From Petroclostridium xylanilyticum (GTDB lineage Bacteria > Bacillota > Clostridia > SK-Y3), in the NCBI RefSeq assembly GCF_002252565.1, contig NZ_NPML01000027.1, forward strand, positions 1 through 64,000: DNA of 64,000 nt, read 5' to 3'. The position numbers and the translations under genes were made by a program. The notes beneath the pieces were generated by a model that was not told the DNA's origin, searched no databases, and saw nothing but the letters and a program-made list of their open reading frames with translations. This document shows positions 61,751 to 64,000 of this stretch, piece after piece (the first letter of the stretch is position 1; every line of letters begins with the position of its first letter).

Positions 61751-62524
61751 ATGGGGTTTATATATAACGGCATATCATCGCAAAGCATGAAAATACGGGC
61801 AAGGCTTATCGGATGGCTGGTATCCCCCTCCCTCCGCAATTCTTTTGAAACGGTACCGGGCAAGGCGGGTGTTGCCGATTTCGGCTGCGATTTTTCCGAG
61901 CGCGCTATTACCCTAAGCTGCAGTGTGCTTCCCCAGCGAAGCTTTGCTGATCTGGTTTCGGTGCTGGACAACGTATCCGAATGGCTGAATCCCGCAAACG
62001 GGCTGAAGCAGCTCATACTCGACGATGTGCCTGACAGGTATTTTCAGGCGCGGCTTTCGGAAACGGTGGACTGCGAGCGGCTGCTTCGGACTGCGGGAAG
62101 CTTTGATCTTCGATTTATCTGCCCCGATCCATATGCATATGCGATTGAGGATGAAGTGTTTGTTCTTTCCCAAACGGGGACTTGCGAAGTGGAACGCCTG
62201 ACAGGCAATGCGGATTCCGAGCCGGTGTATCTTCTCAAAGGCATAATCTCAGCGTCGGCTTCAAGCTATATATCGATTATTACCAACGGCGAAGAGCTGC
62301 GCGTCATCGGCGCGCTGGCGGAGGGCGAGACACTTGTTATTGATACCGGCATGGTGACAGCCAAGGTTACGGATGCTGCCGGAAACACCCTGCGAAACGG
62401 CCTGCTCTGCCTTCGGGGGCTGAACTTTCCGGTATTACGCAAGGGCTCAAACAGCATTGAAATTGCAGCCGTAGACGCGACGTTCACGGAACTGAAAATA
62501 CAGGCGAAAAGCAGATGGAGGTGA
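61751..62524 (+). CDS. distal tail protein (Sipho_tail/Dit)
   Basis: This encodes 257 residues after AAAGGAGGGGGCAC. It begins MGFIYNGISSQSMKIRARLI; the N-terminal belt domain includes PGKAGVADFGCDFSERAITL and LDNVSEWLNPANGLKQLILD, then DRYFQARLSETVDCERLLRT, and a C-terminal galectin-like domain ends GSNSIEIAAVDATFTELKIQ. It forms the hexameric hub linking the tail tube to the tip. It is intact and of normal size. Confidence 0.88.
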   Translation: MGFIYNGISSQSMKIRARLIGWLVSPSLRNSFETVPGKAGVADFGCDFSERAITLSCSVLPQRSFADLVSVLDNVSEWLNPANGLKQLILDDVPDRYFQARLSETVDCERLLRTAGSFDLRFICPDPYAYAIEDEVFVLSQTGTCEVERLTGNADSEPVYLLKGIISASASSYISIITNGEELRVIGALAEGETLVIDTGMVTAKVTDAAGNTLRNGLLCLRGLNFPVLRKGSNSIEIAAVDATFTELKIQAKSRWR

Positions 62525-64000
62525 TGAAGGTGGCGATCAAGTCAATTTTAACAAATCAGGAGGATTTCACCGGCGAGTTCCCGATAACTTCGAGGACATC
62601 CGCTTTATGGCGTTTCAACGAAAGCGCCCCGGACGGCAATCTGCGGCTGGCAGATTCGTCGGGACATGGCAGGCATTTTACCGTTTCCGGCTGGTCAGGC
62701 ACCACCGCCTCTCTTGTAAAGGGCAGACTCGGACGTTATTTCCGGCAGAACATCAATAATCCTGCCACCGAAAAGACCCACCTTATAGCCACGAACGACG
62801 GCAGCTTTTTCAGCAGTTTGGGAGAAAAAATCGTTGTAGGAGGATGGATTAACCCTACCACGTATTCGGTGGGACAGACTTATATTCCAATATTCAATAC
62901 CCGCCAAGGACACGGCCAGCCGATTTTCTATGTATCGCTGTATCAGGGAAGGTTCAGGCTGATGCTTTGCAACTCCTCCGGCAACCTTATTTATGACCAG
63001 AGCGAAACGGCCACCATCACCATGAAAAACGGCGGCTGGTATTTTATCGCCTCCATTATCGAAGTAAACAGCAAAAAGGTGCAGAACATCATCTGCGACC
63101 GCAGCGACGGCGCAACATGGGTGTCGCCTCTGCGCACCTTCACAGGCGAACTGAACCGTCAATGCACCGCCAATATTATTATGGGCATGCACGCAAATAC
63201 CTACTACTATGCCGGAGGCTTTGACGACTGGTTTTTGGAAACAGACTCACAACTTATGGCAGACGATTTGCTGGAGTATTTTAAGGCATCTCTTTATGCT
63301 AACGGCGGAGATACAAGCGCGGATGTGGACGCTTTGACCGAACCGGGCGCAGTTACGCTTAAAGCAACCGGCGGCGTGTATCCTGAAAGCGGCGTGTTAT
63401 ATACAAAAGCTGTACCATGCGCTTTGTCCGGCAACGGGCGTGTGGCGGTGACCAGCGAATATGCCGCAGGTGTGACGTCAGTTTCCTTGATAGAGACCAG
63501 TACGAGCGACGACCTTGCGGAATGGTCGGCATGGCAGGCGGTGGGAACCAGCGGAGAACTGCAATCGCCTAACCGCCAATACATTAGGTTTCGGGTGACC
63601 CTTGTCACCGCCGACACGTCAAAAACGCCGAAACTCCTGGAAATTCAGCTTCATGATATTCCCAAAGCGCCTTACGAAAAGTTAGGCTTTGCCCGTCCTG
63701 TAGTTCTAGACGAAAATGGCTTATGGGAGGCTGTTCTTGAAAATGCCTTTGACATTATCGTAACCGGCGAGGTAAACGGCGCGGATACGCTGGAGTTCAA
63801 GCTGCCGTTCCATGATCCGAAAAGAGGCGCGCTGGAAAACGAAAAGCAGGTTCAGATCGTAAACGATATCTACCGGATCCGCACCCTGACAGACAACAAG
63901 AGCGAAGACGGGCGCATTATCACGCAGGTTTACGCCGAAGCGGCGTTTTACGACCTGTCCTTCAGCGGGGAAAAAGAACCGGCGGACTTCAATGCCGATA
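62524..64000 (+). CDS. tail-tip protein with LamG-like and endopeptidase-tail domains, partial
   Basis: The frame is open from ATG 62524 to the window edge (492 codons). It starts MKVAIKSILTNQEDFTGEFP. Residues ~30-260 look like a concanavalin/LamG-type lectin domain (RTSALWRFNESAPDGNLRLA, NGGWYFIASIIEVNSKKVQN). From ~390 onward ENAFDIIVTGEVNGADTLEF and VQIVNDIYRIRTLTDNKSED match the start of the prophage endopeptidase-tail (Tal/gp44-like) fold. Such proteins bind the cell surface and help pierce it. The lectin domain ahead of the tail hub is a little unusual. The end lies outside the window. Confidence 0.8.
   Translation, partial: MKVAIKSILTNQEDFTGEFPITSRTSALWRFNESAPDGNLRLADSSGHGRHFTVSGWSGTTASLVKGRLGRYFRQNINNPATEKTHLIATNDGSFFSSLGEKIVVGGWINPTTYSVGQTYIPIFNTRQGHGQPIFYVSLYQGRFRLMLCNSSGNLIYDQSETATITMKNGGWYFIASIIEVNSKKVQNIICDRSDGATWVSPLRTFTGELNRQCTANIIMGMHANTYYYAGGFDDWFLETDSQLMADDLLEYFKASLYANGGDTSADVDALTEPGAVTLKATGGVYPESGVLYTKAVPCALSGNGRVAVTSEYAAGVTSVSLIETSTSDDLAEWSAWQAVGTSGELQSPNRQYIRFRVTLVTADTSKTPKLLEIQLHDIPKAPYEKLGFARPVVLDENGLWEAVLENAFDIIVTGEVNGADTLEFKLPFHDPKRGALENEKQVQIVNDIYRIRTLTDNKSEDGRIITQVYAEAAFYDLSFSGEKEPADFNAD

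Overview
The window reads as a chromosomal stretch of an anaerobic Gram-positive bacterium (Bacillota, probably class Clostridia). Signs of this are the strong AGGAGG ribosome sites, the moderate-to-low GC content, BlaI/M56 and DUF4367 signalling genes, a Firmicutes-type conjugative element ending in a large serine recombinase, and a phi13/HK97-like siphoprophage. I cannot name a species. Most of the 64 kb is accessory DNA, and much of it is decaying.

Layout. (1) 1-4018: a partial cyclophilin-like gene, a cupin, then a MerR regulator with a long-spacer promoter, two aldo/keto reductases and a flavodoxin, which looks like a redox or electrophile-stress cluster. (2) 4199-5034: a wrecked IS91-type transposase and a zinc-ribbon protein. 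(3) 5041-29183: an integrative conjugative element (ICE) remnant. It holds a Phd-Doc module, a VirB6-like fragment fused by deletion to the tail of an M23 peptidase, a Fic protein, two DUF6103-like proteins, a relaxase without its catalytic half, a toprim protein, the VirD4 coupling ATPase and a winged-helix protein. Its cargo is a complete type I restriction-modification operon (13470-22442) led by a degenerate methyltransferase fused to a target-recognition domain. Then come an ImmA/XRE control pair, a sigma-like regulator, a SHOCT protein and the serine recombinase. The recombinase is split by a 2404-nt group II intron (25364-27767) whose own reverse transcriptase carries a stop codon.

(4) 29193-39587: a defence island. 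It contains an HNH-type ABC-three-component operon, an AbiE toxin-antitoxin pair and a 2034-residue STAND NTPase with an N-terminal PD-(D/E)xK-like nuclease (Avs-like). The first two operons start from promoters built on the same 16-14-16 palindrome, so they may share one regulator. (5) 40132-46335: cell-envelope signalling, with BlaI, an M56 sensor peptidase, a frameshifted ECF sigma factor, a DUF4367 membrane protein and secreted proteins including an amidase-domain enzyme.

(6) 46880-64000: a defective prophage. Its replication block has collapsed into fragments of polymerase A, primase and methyltransferase. Next come a ParB-methyltransferase broken by one amber codon, an amidoligase/gamma-glutamylcyclotransferase peptide-modification pair, terminase, portal, protease, and a capsid gene fused in frame to a major tail gene. 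An antisense PIN-AbrB pair, tape measure, distal tail and tail-tip genes follow, the last running off the end.

The recurring theme is decay by deletions that join the start of one gene to the end of another, plus single stops and homopolymer frameshifts, in both the ICE and the prophage. Defence and addiction modules (type I RM, ABC-3C, AbiE, STAND NTPase, Phd-Doc, PIN-AbrB) are the parts that remain intact. The strongest candidates for new biology are the STAND NTPase, the shared palindromic promoters, and the dead methyltransferase/recognition-domain protein in front of the type I system.
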